Below are positions 54,438 to 63,639 of a stretch of 64,000 nt of DNA, piece after piece. Location of the stretch: NCBI GenBank assembly GCA_022539475.1, contig VCMS01000033.1, positions 186,001 to 250,000 on the forward strand, given 5' to 3'. Within the stretch, counting starts at the first letter, position 1, and each line of letters opens with the position of its first letter. The translations under genes and the position numbers were made by a program. Under the pieces are notes generated by a model. It was not told the DNA's origin. It saw nothing but the letters and a program-made list of their open reading frames with translations, and ran no database searches. The stretch is from Gracilaria domingensis (Eukaryota; Rhodophyta; Florideophyceae; Gracilariales; Gracilariaceae).

Positions 54438-54916
54438 GCAGGAATGGAAAGATGTTAGCTAGATTGTAATTGGAAGACGGTGCAGCAACGTAAAACGGAG
54501 ATTTGGACGATGACTCTGTGGCTTGGGCGGAACTTTTGCAGCCTAGGCGAGGTTTGTGCGCAGGACGGTTAACTTATAGTGGTGGCAAATTTTAGATGGC
54601 AACAAAGACAGAGTGGCGGCGGGTACTTGGTGGCGGCGGTAAGGTGGCGTTCAAGACAAAAGCAACAGCGCGATCGGATGGCCGTCAGGTGGCGGCTAGA
54701 GGGTGGGAAGAACGGAAGGCTTGTGACGGATGGCGGCGACGGCTGCAGTGAACCGTTTTGTTCAACGCACAGCGATTGTGAGTTGTCCAGTGATTGTCAC
54801 CGCTCAAAAAGCGGTGACAATTTATAATACGTTTTGATTGAACGTAGACAAGAGCGACGTGTCTTTCTTGGATGTATTTTGTTCAAAATGTAAACGATTT
54901 TGGACAGAATGCACCG

Positions 54917-54941
54917 TGTCTGTCTTTATGTGGAAAGGCCC
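54917..54941 (-). repeat. Right TIR of the Harbinger element
   Basis: 25 bp, perfect complement of 43326-43350; followed by the TAA duplication. Confidence 0.92.
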
Positions 54942-54944
54942 TAA

Positions 54945-56157
54945 GGCTGCATGACTTTCGGTCCAGGAGCGTGGAAGAACAAATCTATTTGTTTCGTTTG
55001 CAACGTGCAGCGATTACTTTAAAAACGAAGCAAAGTTCAAGCTTCCATACACGAGCATCATCATCATGATCAACATGGTGTTGGGTCACAGTCGACTGAG
55101 ATTTGGAAAAGCGATAGGGTAGAAGTTGTCCTCCACAACGTTCTGCAAGATATCTTGACTGAGCCAACAGCAGGGAGCAAGTGCTCAATGAGTCCCTAAG
55201 AGAAGTGAAAAGCAAGTGAAGTGTACATCGAGACACGTTCAGAGTGTTGCCTTCACGAACGCCGCAAAATTCACAGAGAAAGAAGCAATGGTGGCGTGAG
55301 GTAGGCGGTGTGTTCATCAGAGTAGTATTGCTTCAACACAGGTCATGCTGCCATATAGCAGGCGTGGGGTTCACACACATACATTCATACACTCGGCACT
55401 TCTGCTAATTTGCCTCGAGCGGGTGGGTGCTGACTTTTCACTGAGCTACGTGAGCTCACAAAGGCCGATCTGTGTTTCTGGTCAAAGACTGTGGAAGGGG
55501 CGGTTGCGAACTAACGAGCACTCTTCCTCTGTTTCACGTCAGCGAACGGTTACTACGCGCCTCTGGTGCAATTGCGAGTCGTAAGATGTGACTTCATGTA
55601 CCAGCCGTGTTCAGGTTCAGTGAGATTTGTTCACAGACTTGAAATTTCGCATGCAGGTTCTTTTACACGCTCTATCCTACCACTTGCATGTCTTTTTTGT
55701 GCAAGTTTCAAACATATCCGCAAACTCGAACGTGAATAGGAAACAAAACAAATCGCACTTCACGCAAACAAAGATGGATAAAACAACATCACTGCCTCCG
55801 CTCATGAGAGCGCAGGAGAAAAAGAATACTCTTCAACTTGAAGTTGACAGTCTCATTAATAGTGGGACTGTCGTTTGCTCATAACCAGTGAACTCATGAT
55901 CACTAAAGAGCTTGGATATCTTTCCTTCGTTCTTGCTCAGCAATTTGAGGCAATTTGGCTGGGAGCAAACCCGCGAGGGATTATCAGTCAGGGCAGAACC
56001 TGACTAAAGATGAACGTCGAGGGGTACGGATACTAAAGGAATGATGGCACAAGAGGCTACCCTTTTGAATTGTGCTCTTTCTCGGTTCAGAGAACTGAGG
56101 CCTGCGCATGAGAGAAATTCGGACAAAACCTGAAGGGTTCTCTTTTACCTGTGCTCT
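54945..56157. other. Intergenic region
   Basis: About 1.2 kb between the Harbinger target site and the Rieske gene. A 110-codon frame on the minus strand (54985-55317, ATG start) has no family resemblance and is not called. Nothing else seen. Confidence 0.4.
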
Positions 56158-56970
56158 CTATCCCAAAATGAGCTTGGTGTCATCTTCTTCGAATCTGTAT
56201 GTTGGTACGTCTAAGTTTAGCGGCGCAGGTCCTTTGCGGATACGACCCGAGAGATCGTAATGAGAGCCGTGACACGGACAGAACCAGCCGTGATAGTCAC
56301 CAGCATTTGCAATTGGCACACACCCAAGGTGAGTGCACACGCCCAATACAACAAGCCACTCTGGCTTCTGCACACGGTCTATATCTGCCTCAGCATGCCT
56401 CAATTCTTTGTCGTCATCCTCCGCCGCTTTTGCAATCTCGCTCTCCGTTCTGTGACGAATAAAGACAGGCTTTCCTCTCCACTTAATCGTGGCCGATTCT
56501 CCGAGCGGTATTGCGCCAAGGTCCACCTCGACCGAACCCTTTGCAAGCACATCAGCCGACGCCGACATAGTATAAATCAACTTGAGAATGAGAACGCGCA
56601 CTGCAGAGGCCGCGATGAACTTGGTCGTTCCCAGGACCATATACGTGAAAGCCCGCTTCGTCGGATCGCCGGGCATGAATCGATGCGGGTGATTGTGATA
56701 ATCATCGATGTAACCAACGGGTAACGCACCAGGTCCGCTCGGCGCAACGAGCTCAGAAGATGAAGTCTGCGCGCCAAGTGTGCCCGCATTGGCGACGGTT
56801 GGTGGGGTGGTGGCGAGCGATCGGAGACCAACTGAAGGCGTGCTTCGATGCAGCGATGATGGGGTGCTGGCGAGCGCTCGGAGACCAACCGAAGGCGTGC
56901 TTCGATACAGCGATGATGGGTTCGCGGCTAGTCGACGCGCAACCGCGCCGAAGCGGGAGAGCATAGACAT
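56158..56970 (-). CDS. Rieske iron-sulfur subunit of mitochondrial complex III, 270 aa
   Basis: The ATG at 56970 ([20 protein letters not shown]) starts a strong Arg/Ser presequence and is preferred to upstream non-ATG codons that would translate the palindrome at 57102-57160. The presequence contains a 19-residue tandem duplication (RSTPSVGLR motif twice). After the cleavage region come the bc1 tail segment ([20 protein letters not shown]), one membrane helix ([19 protein letters not shown]) and the 2Fe-2S domain with CTHLGC and CPCHGSHYD, all four cluster ligands and the disulfide cysteines. It transfers electrons from ubiquinol to cytochrome c1. Head-to-head with the LSm10-like gene, 340 bp apart. 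Confidence 0.96.
   Translation of the reverse strand: MSMLSRFGAVARRLAANPSSLYRSTPSVGLRALASTPSSLHRSTPSVGLRSLATTPPTVANAGTLGAQTSSSELVAPSGPGALPVGYIDDYHNHPHRFMPGDPTKRAFTYMVLGTTKFIAASAVRVLILKLIYTMSASADVLAKGSVEVDLGAIPLGESATIKWRGKPVFIRHRTESEIAKAAEDDDKELRHAEADIDRVQKPEWLVVLGVCTHLGCVPIANAGDYHGWFCPCHGSHYDLSGRIRKGPAPLNLDVPTYRFEEDDTKLILG
56813..56926 (-). repeat. 57-bp tandem duplication inside the Rieske presequence
   Basis: Units 56813-56869 and 56870-56926 differ at a few positions and encode 19 residues each, keeping the frame. Confidence 0.9.
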
Positions 56971-57101
56971 GTTGAGGGGCGGGCGACGCGATCCGTTCGA
57001 GATCGATGGAACGGACTTCCGCTTAGCCTTGGTCTCGTCGCCGGTTGCGCTCGGGGCGATGCGGAGAGGACGGCTGGTGGCAGCTGATGGGATGTGGTGG
57101 G

Positions 57102-57160
57102 CGCGATGCGACAGCTGTGGTGCGGAGCATTGTGCTCCGCACCACAGCTGTCGCATCGCG
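57102..57160. repeat. 59-bp perfect hairpin in a divergent promoter
   Basis: 28-bp arms (57102-57129, 57133-57160) exactly complementary around TTG. Lies midway between the Rieske ATG (56970) and the LSm10-like ATG (57310). Confidence 0.9.
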
Positions 57161-57309
57161 ATTGGCGGCCCTGAAAAACTGCGCAATTTTCGATGCCTCT
57201 TGACGGCAGCACGTTCGCAGGTTCAAAACACTTCTTGTCCGGCTTCTGAACAGCCAGAATGCAATGAGCTGTGTCGTGATCTGACGTGTTCAGCAGCATC
57301 TGTTATCTA

Positions 57310-57808
57310 ATGAGCAGAAAGAATGACGCCTCCAGCCTTACGTTTCTTCTCCAGGCGCTTTGCGGTCGAAAGCTCCGCTTGGAGCTTCGAAGCAATGTCC
57401 ATGTGGAGGGTGTCTTGGACTCTGTGGATGCAAACATGAAGTAAAGTGCTCCTTCCACCACAGTTTTGATGGTTGCTTCATGAACTATTGAAACTAACAC
57501 AAGCCCCTCATCTGTTCATATTAGTGTCACAATATCAAATGCTTCGTATACAACCCCGGCCAAACAAAATGCCAAAGCTACTACCCCCCTTTGTTTTGAG
57601 CTGGTCTATATTGCAGCGAGACACATTACCTTTGTTCATGTTCCGGAGGATGTGAATGTTTGGGAAACCATGGAAATTCACGTAAGTCCTTTGCTTTGTT
57701 TATGATAAGTAAGCTGTCGATGTAGGACTAACCACGTGACAACTTTAGGCAAAACGCCTGGAAGCTGTCAAGTACGCCAGTTCCGGGGGAAAACGGAGGA
57801 GAAGATAA
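57310..57808 (+). CDS. LSm10-like Sm-fold protein, three exons, 115 aa
   Basis: Exons 57310-57440, 57525-57681 and 57749-57808 join in frame. Sm1 motif: LTFLLQALCGRKLRLELRSN then HVEGVLDSVDANMN, the last residue made by the first splice. Sm2: IAARHITFVHVPEDVNVWET. The HVPEDVN ending after Sm2 resembles metazoan LSm10 (YVHIPDDVNI), the U7 snRNP protein that replaces SmD1. SmD1 itself normally has IRGNNIRYFILPD there and a Gly-Arg tail; here the end is short and basic (SGGKRRRR). Insertion between Sm1 and Sm2 is long (about 20 residues). Alternative: a divergent SmD1/LSm2-type protein. Introns have GTAAAG/GTAAGT donors and CTAAC branch points. Confidence 0.78.
57441..57524 (+). other. Intron 1 of the LSm10-like gene (84 bp)
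   Basis: GTAAAG...TTAG with AACTAACAC as likely branch site. Confidence 0.8.
57682..57748 (+). other. Intron 2 of the LSm10-like gene (67 bp)
   Basis: GTAAGT...TTTAG with GGACTAACC as likely branch site. Confidence 0.85.
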
Positions 57809-57958
57809 AACTCTTATGGGTTGTTAGTATCGATAGGAAGTTACGGGAAGTACGACTCTGGCGTTCGTGGAAGCACAGCATCTAAAGCCCTTGCATGAGG
57901 TTGCCATGCATGAAGACTTCCTCAGATTCTGCTCACCGCCGTGTGCCGAGAATGATGC

Positions 57959-58906
57959 TCATTTTGGGAGAGCCTTTATCTTTTGCAGCAGTTCAGGAAC
58001 TGCCTCAAAAAGGTCTGCAACAAGCCCATAGTCTGCGACTTGGAATATGGGAGCATCAGCATCCTTGTTAATAGCGACAATAGTCTTTGAATCCTTCATC
58101 CCAGCGAGGTGCTGAATGGCCCCACTTAACCCAACACCAATATAAAGCTGTGGCGCAACGACTTTCCCAGTTTGTCCAACTTGCAAGTCGTTCGGCACAT
58201 AGCCAGAATCAACCGCCGCCCGTGTAGCGCCTACAGCTCCACCAAGCTCATCAGCCATATCTTCCAGCATTTTGAAGTTCTCTTTGCTCTTTAGGCCCCT
58301 TCCGCCAGCAATAACCACACCGGCAGCTGTCAAGTCAGGTCCCGCATTGTCACTCGTTTCCTGTCCGACCCACCGCGAACGGATGCCTTCTGATACACTT
58401 TCAACTCTTACAATATCTGGTAATCCCTCTGCGCCATCTTCAATTGGCTCAAAGGCAGTGGGCCGCACCGTCAGAACCTTAACGTCCTCCGTACACTTCA
58501 CTGTCGCCAGTGCATTCCCCGCGTAGATCGGCCTAACGAACACATCGCTGTCCACTACTTCAATTATGTCAGAAATCGCAGACACGCCTAAAACGCCAGC
58601 AACCCGAGGCAGCACATTCTTCCCAAACGAATTTGCTGCTGCGATCAAATATCCGTACTGATTGTTTACAACCTGTTGCTGAATAATAGGAGTGGCTGAT
58701 TCAGCAGTGGCAGGCGATGCTTCCTCCATTGGATAAATGGTGCTAATGGCACTCCATCGAGATGCAGACTCCGCCGCAGCTGTGGCTCCCTTTCCGATTA
58801 ACAGCAGATCAACCTTACCGGACCCGACGCACGCCTTCGCTGCTCGTATCGCGCTGCGGACAGCAAATGATGCACTATCGCCGACCACAAGCGCTGTCCC
58901 GCCCAT
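57959..58906 (-). CDS. ETFA: Electron transfer flavoprotein alpha subunit, 315 aa
   Basis: FAD-binding subunit that passes electrons from acyl-CoA and other dehydrogenases to ETF-QO in mitochondria, thus downstream of the enoyl-CoA pathway represented at the window start. The C-terminal FAD domain is complete, including VVIAGGRGLKSKENF, AVGATRAAVDSGY, QVGQTGKVVAPQLYIGVGLS (interrupted by normal family variation) and the ETF-alpha signature IVAINKDADAPIFQVADYGL. The ATG at 58906 starts close to the mature protein (MGGTALVVGDSASF), so no mitochondrial presequence is visible. An in-frame TGA lies just upstream, so targeting would need an upstream spliced exon or an internal signal. Confidence 0.95.
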   Translation of the reverse strand: MGGTALVVGDSASFAVRSAIRAAKACVGSGKVDLLLIGKGATAAAESASRWSAISTIYPMEEASPATAESATPIIQQQVVNNQYGYLIAAANSFGKNVLPRVAGVLGVSAISDIIEVVDSDVFVRPIYAGNALATVKCTEDVKVLTVRPTAFEPIEDGAEGLPDIVRVESVSEGIRSRWVGQETSDNAGPDLTAAGVVIAGGRGLKSKENFKMLEDMADELGGAVGATRAAVDSGYVPNDLQVGQTGKVVAPQLYIGVGLSGAIQHLAGMKDSKTIVAINKDADAPIFQVADYGLVADLFEAVPELLQKIKALPK

Positions 58907-59320
58907 TGTCGTGGGGCAAAATGCACTTCAAAGTACGATCTGACTGAAATGCATTCAATGGAACCGCTCTCTGATCAAGTCAAAACACAACCCAAGAGAG
59001 ACGAGTTGTGTAAAGGCAACCAAAGATTTGCGGGAGTCTCTTTAACCTGTTCAACACATGCTTTGCGGGACATACATCCCGAGGGCGGATCGTCAGTGTC
59101 CTATGCCATTTTGGAAAAACCGTTGGGGGATCTGCATGTGGTTTTTGGCGAAATCCTGCAATTCGATACAGCCAATCACGTGACGCAATCTCCGAGTCAA
59201 CCTTCGAAAGTCGACGGCGAGGAACAACATCGGAACGCAATCCCTCACTTTTCATGAACTTTCTGGGCGGGATGCTTGAGGGAAAGCGTCGACTCAGCCC
59301 GCGGAAGTACGCTTAGGACC
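58907..59320. other. Divergent promoter of ETFA and the fusion gene
   Basis: About 410 bp; overlapping short frames on both strands look like chance. A possible acceptor (TGCATTTCAG) lies ~40 bp upstream of the ETFA ATG on the minus strand. Confidence 0.35.
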
Positions 59321-61783
59321 ATGAGTACTTTTCGAGAGATTACACATGACAGGTTTGGGAATTGTGCATCCAAAGGTGTCACATGTTTTGCTCAAAGCTC
59401 AACATTCATAAAACGCCCTAGACGCACATCAGGGTTTTCATGGAGTCAGACAACTTTTCACAAGCCTCGAACTATGAATCTCAACAGAGCTGCGAAGGTG
59501 CGAAGGCATCTAGCAGCCTTGTATATGTCATCCGGGGATAAGGCCATCGCGAGCAAAGCACAGTATCATGACCAACAAAACTTCAGTGGTGTTTTACCTC
59601 AGGGAGCATACACAGTGCTTTTGCGAGTTAAGATGAAGGAGAAATTGAATGCTACTGAGCAGAAAATTATTCTAGCAGAGTATGCAAGGAATAGTTGCGC
59701 AGAGCAAGGCGTGATCCGCTGCGACGTTTTGTTCCGAGTAGACAAGCTGGGGATCGCCAAGGATGACTTTTACGATATATGGATTTCATTTACAGATCCT
59801 CGGGCTTATACAGAACACGAACGAACGTCTCATGCTGCCAAATTGCGTCTATGTCTTGAAGACCCGTGCGGCGGTGACAGCTCAAAGCTCCTTACAAAGC
59901 TTGCGCACAGCGTATCCCTTCTGAGACTTGTGCGACCAGAAATCACGGAATGGGTTTCTGCGTTTGACTTTGAAACACAGAATGCTCCCCCAATTACAGA
60001 GAAGGTTGGAGGCAGTTTGAAGGTCAAGGATGATCCCGACAGAATTCGGAGATCTTTGGACATGTTGATATCCAGTGTTGGACTGGAGGATGTTGTGGTT
60101 TTGGTAGCGACTGCATCTGCGTTTTCAATAGAAAGTACACGGTCGCTTCGGCAGGAGTGCGAGGAATACCTCACAGACTTGGAGCGAAGTCCCGGAATTG
60201 TTCGAACGGGGGTGCTGGTCGACAAGAACGACCCGTACAGGATTATAATGATGACTGTGCATGATAGTTCAGACAGGGCAGGTGCATGTTTTGATATGGA
60301 ACTGGCTTCAGACTATATCACTTATGACGGGTGGACGGTTCGGCGATGCCATGCAGTGTTTCCCGATAAAGTCGGTTGGGAAAAAAAGCTGAGTGAAGAG
60401 GATCAAAGAAGATTCTTGGGTGAAGTAGTTGAAGAGCGTTTTGAACAAATCCTGGAAGGCCCAGGAGCCCTGATGAAATATGATCGAGGCGAAGCGGAAG
60501 ATTCGAAAATGAGGCTTCTCCAAGGTGTGGGTTCATTTGATATGCTGAAGGAGTGCATCAGATCTATGACACAAATATCTACTGGTATTATCAGAACTTT
60601 GTTAATCGGTGGATGGAACCAGTCACGGTTGCATCCCCTGCTGATACAAATTGAGTACGACAAGTTCAGGGATCCGTTTGAGATACGGTGGCGATTTGGA
60701 CAGGCCGTCGGCAGCACAGAAATCGGAACTCAACTCTTGAGAAAAGCGTTAATCGATGTAACAGACTTTCGTCCGGATGTAATTGTAGGCTATGGCGGTG
60801 GAACTGTGATGGATATGACAAAGCTCTTGGGAAGGTTAGGAAAGGCATCCCAAAGTGACCTCGAAACATATTTGAATACAATCGATGGAGCGGCAGAAGC
60901 TGATGCTCCAACCATCGGGCTACCCATTACTTCACCGCCAATTCCAGTGATACTGATTCCAACTACTGTCGGAAGTGGCGCAGAGATGACCGAATGGTGT
61001 ATTGTGGCGGGACGCCGAAAGAATGGATCAATTCGGCGCTTACCATTGTTTTTCTTTGACAGACCAGGAACAATGCGGCTGGTAACGGAGAAGACTGCCA
61101 TACAAGAGTCGAGGTTGATCAATCCAAGAAGACTTTCGGGACCTCACGCTTCTCAGGGGGCGTTGGAACTTGTATGTTTGGCAATTGACACTCTCATGGG
61201 TTTGCAAGAACATCTAAATGATCAAGCGTCACAGTTTGCTATCCGGGGTCTGAGACAAGCTTATAGGGTGATAATGGATGCTCGAAGAGAACCTGTTAAC
61301 GCTTCAGGTCATTCTCGAGACCCTCTAATTGAAGCGAAGACTCTTATTGGGTTAGCTTCAGATGGACTTGGCCGTCCAGGAGTTTGCGTTCGACTTTGTC
61401 TCGCTGTTCTAGACTCGCTTGTCGATGGAAGGCTGCCAACAGCATTTCGAGAAGTTTTGACACGCGTATCGATAGCGACGGTGGAAGAATGTGTCGAAAA
61501 TAGGCCAGAGGAAGGAAGGAGAACATTTCAAGAGATATTAAAAGCGACGAATCATAACTATAAAAGCCAGCTTGTGACGGATATGCTGAGAAAAGCTGAG
61601 GATTGTGACGTGCGCTTGTTGCCAATGATGGGAATGGCACGGCGGAGCATAGCAGAGGTGGCTAAGCGAGTGTCCAGATATCTAGAAAGCGAAAGGCTGA
61701 GTCCTTTGGAGGAGTATTTGAAGCAAACAGGTGTACTGGAACGCATTCTCTGGAGGGCAATTGGGCAGGAATACGAGTTGTAG
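59321..61783 (+). CDS. Fusion of two ABM domains with an iron-alcohol-dehydrogenase-like domain, 820 aa
   Basis: The ATG at 59321 begins a Ser/Arg/Lys-rich ~70-residue leader that could target an organelle. Residues ~95-180 (GAYTVLLRVKMKEK, RCDVLFRVDK, YDIWISFTDPRAYTEHERTS) and ~255-345 (VVLVATASAF, RTGVLVDKNDPYRIIMMTVH) look like two antibiotic-biosynthesis-monooxygenase dimeric alpha-beta barrels. From ~425 on it resembles group III iron alcohol dehydrogenases: VIVGYGGGTVMDMTKLLGRL binds NAD(P), and VILIPTTVGSGAEMT is the family's PTTxGTGSE. The usual metal ligands are not found: the GMDALTHAIE segment reads GALELVCLAID and the later HxxxH region reads VCVRLCLAVLDS. So the C-terminal domain may be a non-metal or inactive version. 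Substrate unknown. Confidence 0.8.
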   Translation: MSTFREITHDRFGNCASKGVTCFAQSSTFIKRPRRTSGFSWSQTTFHKPRTMNLNRAAKVRRHLAALYMSSGDKAIASKAQYHDQQNFSGVLPQGAYTVLLRVKMKEKLNATEQKIILAEYARNSCAEQGVIRCDVLFRVDKLGIAKDDFYDIWISFTDPRAYTEHERTSHAAKLRLCLEDPCGGDSSKLLTKLAHSVSLLRLVRPEITEWVSAFDFETQNAPPITEKVGGSLKVKDDPDRIRRSLDMLISSVGLEDVVVLVATASAFSIESTRSLRQECEEYLTDLERSPGIVRTGVLVDKNDPYRIIMMTVHDSSDRAGACFDMELASDYITYDGWTVRRCHAVFPDKVGWEKKLSEEDQRRFLGEVVEERFEQILEGPGALMKYDRGEAEDSKMRLLQGVGSFDMLKECIRSMTQISTGIIRTLLIGGWNQSRLHPLLIQIEYDKFRDPFEIRWRFGQAVGSTEIGTQLLRKALIDVTDFRPDVIVGYGGGTVMDMTKLLGRLGKASQSDLETYLNTIDGAAEADAPTIGLPITSPPIPVILIPTTVGSGAEMTEWCIVAGRRKNGSIRRLPLFFFDRPGTMRLVTEKTAIQESRLINPRRLSGPHASQGALELVCLAIDTLMGLQEHLNDQASQFAIRGLRQAYRVIMDARREPVNASGHSRDPLIEAKTLIGLASDGLGRPGVCVRLCLAVLDSLVDGRLPTAFREVLTRVSIATVEECVENRPEEGRRTFQEILKATNHNYKSQLVTDMLRKAEDCDVRLLPMMGMARRSIAEVAKRVSRYLESERLSPLEEYLKQTGVLERILWRAIGQEYEL

Positions 61784-62166
61784 CGGTAAAGCGAGTGCAA
61801 AGACTGTTTTACAATATGCTGGATGCGATGCCTAGATGGCCAATGTAATGTGTATTCGGCACCATTGATACGCTCAACGAATGTCTCTATCTACGTGCCA
61901 GGATTCTTCTTGTCTTGTAGGAAAGTACAGTACACACCAGTGCTTGACCGAGGTCGTCAGCCGACCTGGCACACTTAAAACAGCGTATCGTACTTGACAA
62001 GTATTGCCATGGCACAGGCGAAAACGGGTCGTGTCTGACACGGCGCGGAAGCAAGAAAGCCACGGGGCGCTGTTCCATATGACAGTTGATCCAACACAAG
62101 AAAGCTTACAAATGAGTATGAGAGGTGATTCGGTCACGGATACATACATGTGAGCAGAAAGGTATG
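61784..62166. other. Intergenic region between convergent genes
   Basis: 3' flanks of the fusion gene and the carrier. No gene seen. Confidence 0.4.
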
Positions 62167-63054
62167 TCAAGACTGAGCAGGTGAATTGAATCTCGTTCGC
62201 ACGAGACGGGATTCTATTTCCTTCCACACCAAAACAAAAGTAGCTCCCTGCAAACCGTTTGAGAGCATTCTTGTCTTGAGTCCGCGAGTGACAATCGAAA
62301 GCACACCGTCTCTCTTGACGATCTTGCGGGCCACTTCATAGTATGAGAGACCCTTGTCACAAGTTTGCTTGTTGTTCGCCAAAACCTTGAAGCCATTGGT
62401 GAAGATATCAGCCGACATGGCAGCCATAAAGCCCATGCCGCCATTTCGACCAACCTTGGCCAGAAAAGAAGCATCTTCAGTCAGCGGAACGGCCTGAGAC
62501 ACGAAATTAACAGTGAAGAAGAAAGGAAAGTGCCCAACCACGCCCGCAGAAAAGCTAGCGGCGCTTCCTCGATACAACCCCCCAAATCCGGCTCTGCGAA
62601 AGCGCTCAATGACGAGCGAGAAGCCCTCCGGCCCTCTAACCTGCATATTGGAGCGAAAAGTCTCAAGAGGCAGCAAAGTAGCCCTCCACGCACCGGCAGC
62701 AAAGCTAGCACACAACGTGTTGAGCGGGAGACTGTCCGTGGGAGCATGTGAAAGGGCAATGTTATTCGCAGTGGTATCACCAAAGCGACACAAGGTGACA
62801 TGCATCAGAGTGGGGGCCAATCCAGAGTAGAAGCGCCTCACACCCCCTTGCGCATACAACAGCTGCAAGGCCTGTCGCAGCGACGCTCCATAGCGGTACT
62901 GGAAGGCGGCGGTGGTCGACAGCCACATGAAGGAGGCTGTCTGACAAGCCGCGGCAGCGGCGCCGGGCATACCCGCCTTCAGCGCGGAGAGGGACGGCAT
63001 AGGCACGGGTCGTCGCATCTGCGCGGGGGCGTCACCGCCCGCCGAGGAGTACAT
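62167..63054 (-). CDS. Mitochondrial carrier (SLC25) family protein, 295 aa
   Basis: The first ATG is at 63054. The protein has three repeats of ~90 residues with paired membrane helices: ASLRQALQLLYAQGGVRRFY then SGLAPTL, GFSLVIERFRRAGFGGLYRG, and YYEVARKIVKRDGVLSIVTR. The carrier motif P-x-[DE]-x-x-[RK] is conserved in repeat 2 (PLETFR). The matching position in repeat 3 reads SADIFT and repeat 1 lacks it. This pattern suggests a divergent carrier whose substrate cannot be deduced. Probably inner mitochondrial membrane. Single exon. Head-to-head with the partial gene at the window end. Confidence 0.82.
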   Translation of the reverse strand: MYSSAGGDAPAQMRRPVPMPSLSALKAGMPGAAAAACQTASFMWLSTTAAFQYRYGASLRQALQLLYAQGGVRRFYSGLAPTLMHVTLCRFGDTTANNIALSHAPTDSLPLNTLCASFAAGAWRATLLPLETFRSNMQVRGPEGFSLVIERFRRAGFGGLYRGSAASFSAGVVGHFPFFFTVNFVSQAVPLTEDASFLAKVGRNGGMGFMAAMSADIFTNGFKVLANNKQTCDKGLSYYEVARKIVKRDGVLSIVTRGLKTRMLSNGLQGATFVLVWKEIESRLVRTRFNSPAQS

Positions 63055-63639
63055 CTTCACGGCAGCAGCGGCGTCACGCGAACGCGAGACGTCGCGCTGC
63101 TGCTCCCGATCCGACGCCGAGGTGGATATGGTTTCTAAACGCACTGCCACCCGCAGAGCGCAACGACGTCGACCTGCGAGCGAGTCGACGACGACGGGGG
63201 CCGACGGGGGGGAGGGACCGCGCCGCGATCAGTGCGCCGCCGCGCCAGCGGCGTGTTTGATGATTGGGCGTTGCGCATACGACGGCCGCGAATCGTCGCA
63301 TCGCGCTGCATCTCATGCGCTGGCGCGCGCGACGCGTGGCATACGCGGCGCTGCGCGAGATACGGGGTGGCGGACCGCGTCGCGCGAATCGCCTGTCTGC
63401 GTGAAAATCTGCTGCCGGCGCCGTGCGTCTCCGCCCCGCTTCGGGCTGCCGCCCCAATGCGGCGCCGCCCCTGCGCGCGTGGCGGCGCGCTCGCGCCGAA
63501 TTCGCTCGCCGCGCCTGCCCGCCGCTGATAAGACGCGCTTCGGGCAGCCACGCCTTGTCCCGGCCCCGTTCGCGCTGTCGCGTCCCGGTTAGCACCCCCA
63601 ACTCTCAACAGCTCCTTCGTCGCTGGCCCGTCGTCACCC
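63055..63639. other. GC-rich divergent promoter region
   Basis: CpG-dense spacer with long accidental frames on both strands (Arg/Ala/Pro noise). No TATA box seen. Confidence 0.45.

Larger units (their letters stand above)
43326..54941. mobile_element. PIF/Harbinger DNA transposon, interrupted by Gypsy element 2
   Basis: 25-bp perfect terminal inverted repeats (43326-43350 and 54917-54941, beginning GGGCCTTTCCACATAAAG) are flanked by the 3-bp target duplication TAA (43323-43325 and 54942-54944), as in PIF/Harbinger elements. Without the nested LTR element it is about 3.87 kb. It carries the two genes expected for the superfamily: a Myb/SANT-like gene (+) and a DDE transposase (-). Both are broken. 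It also carries an 18-bp minisatellite. Confidence 0.92.

Noticed and set aside
54985-55317. 110-codon minus-strand ATG frame
   Set aside because: Cys/Arg/Leu-rich without motif, promoter or homology pattern; length is compatible with chance in this region.
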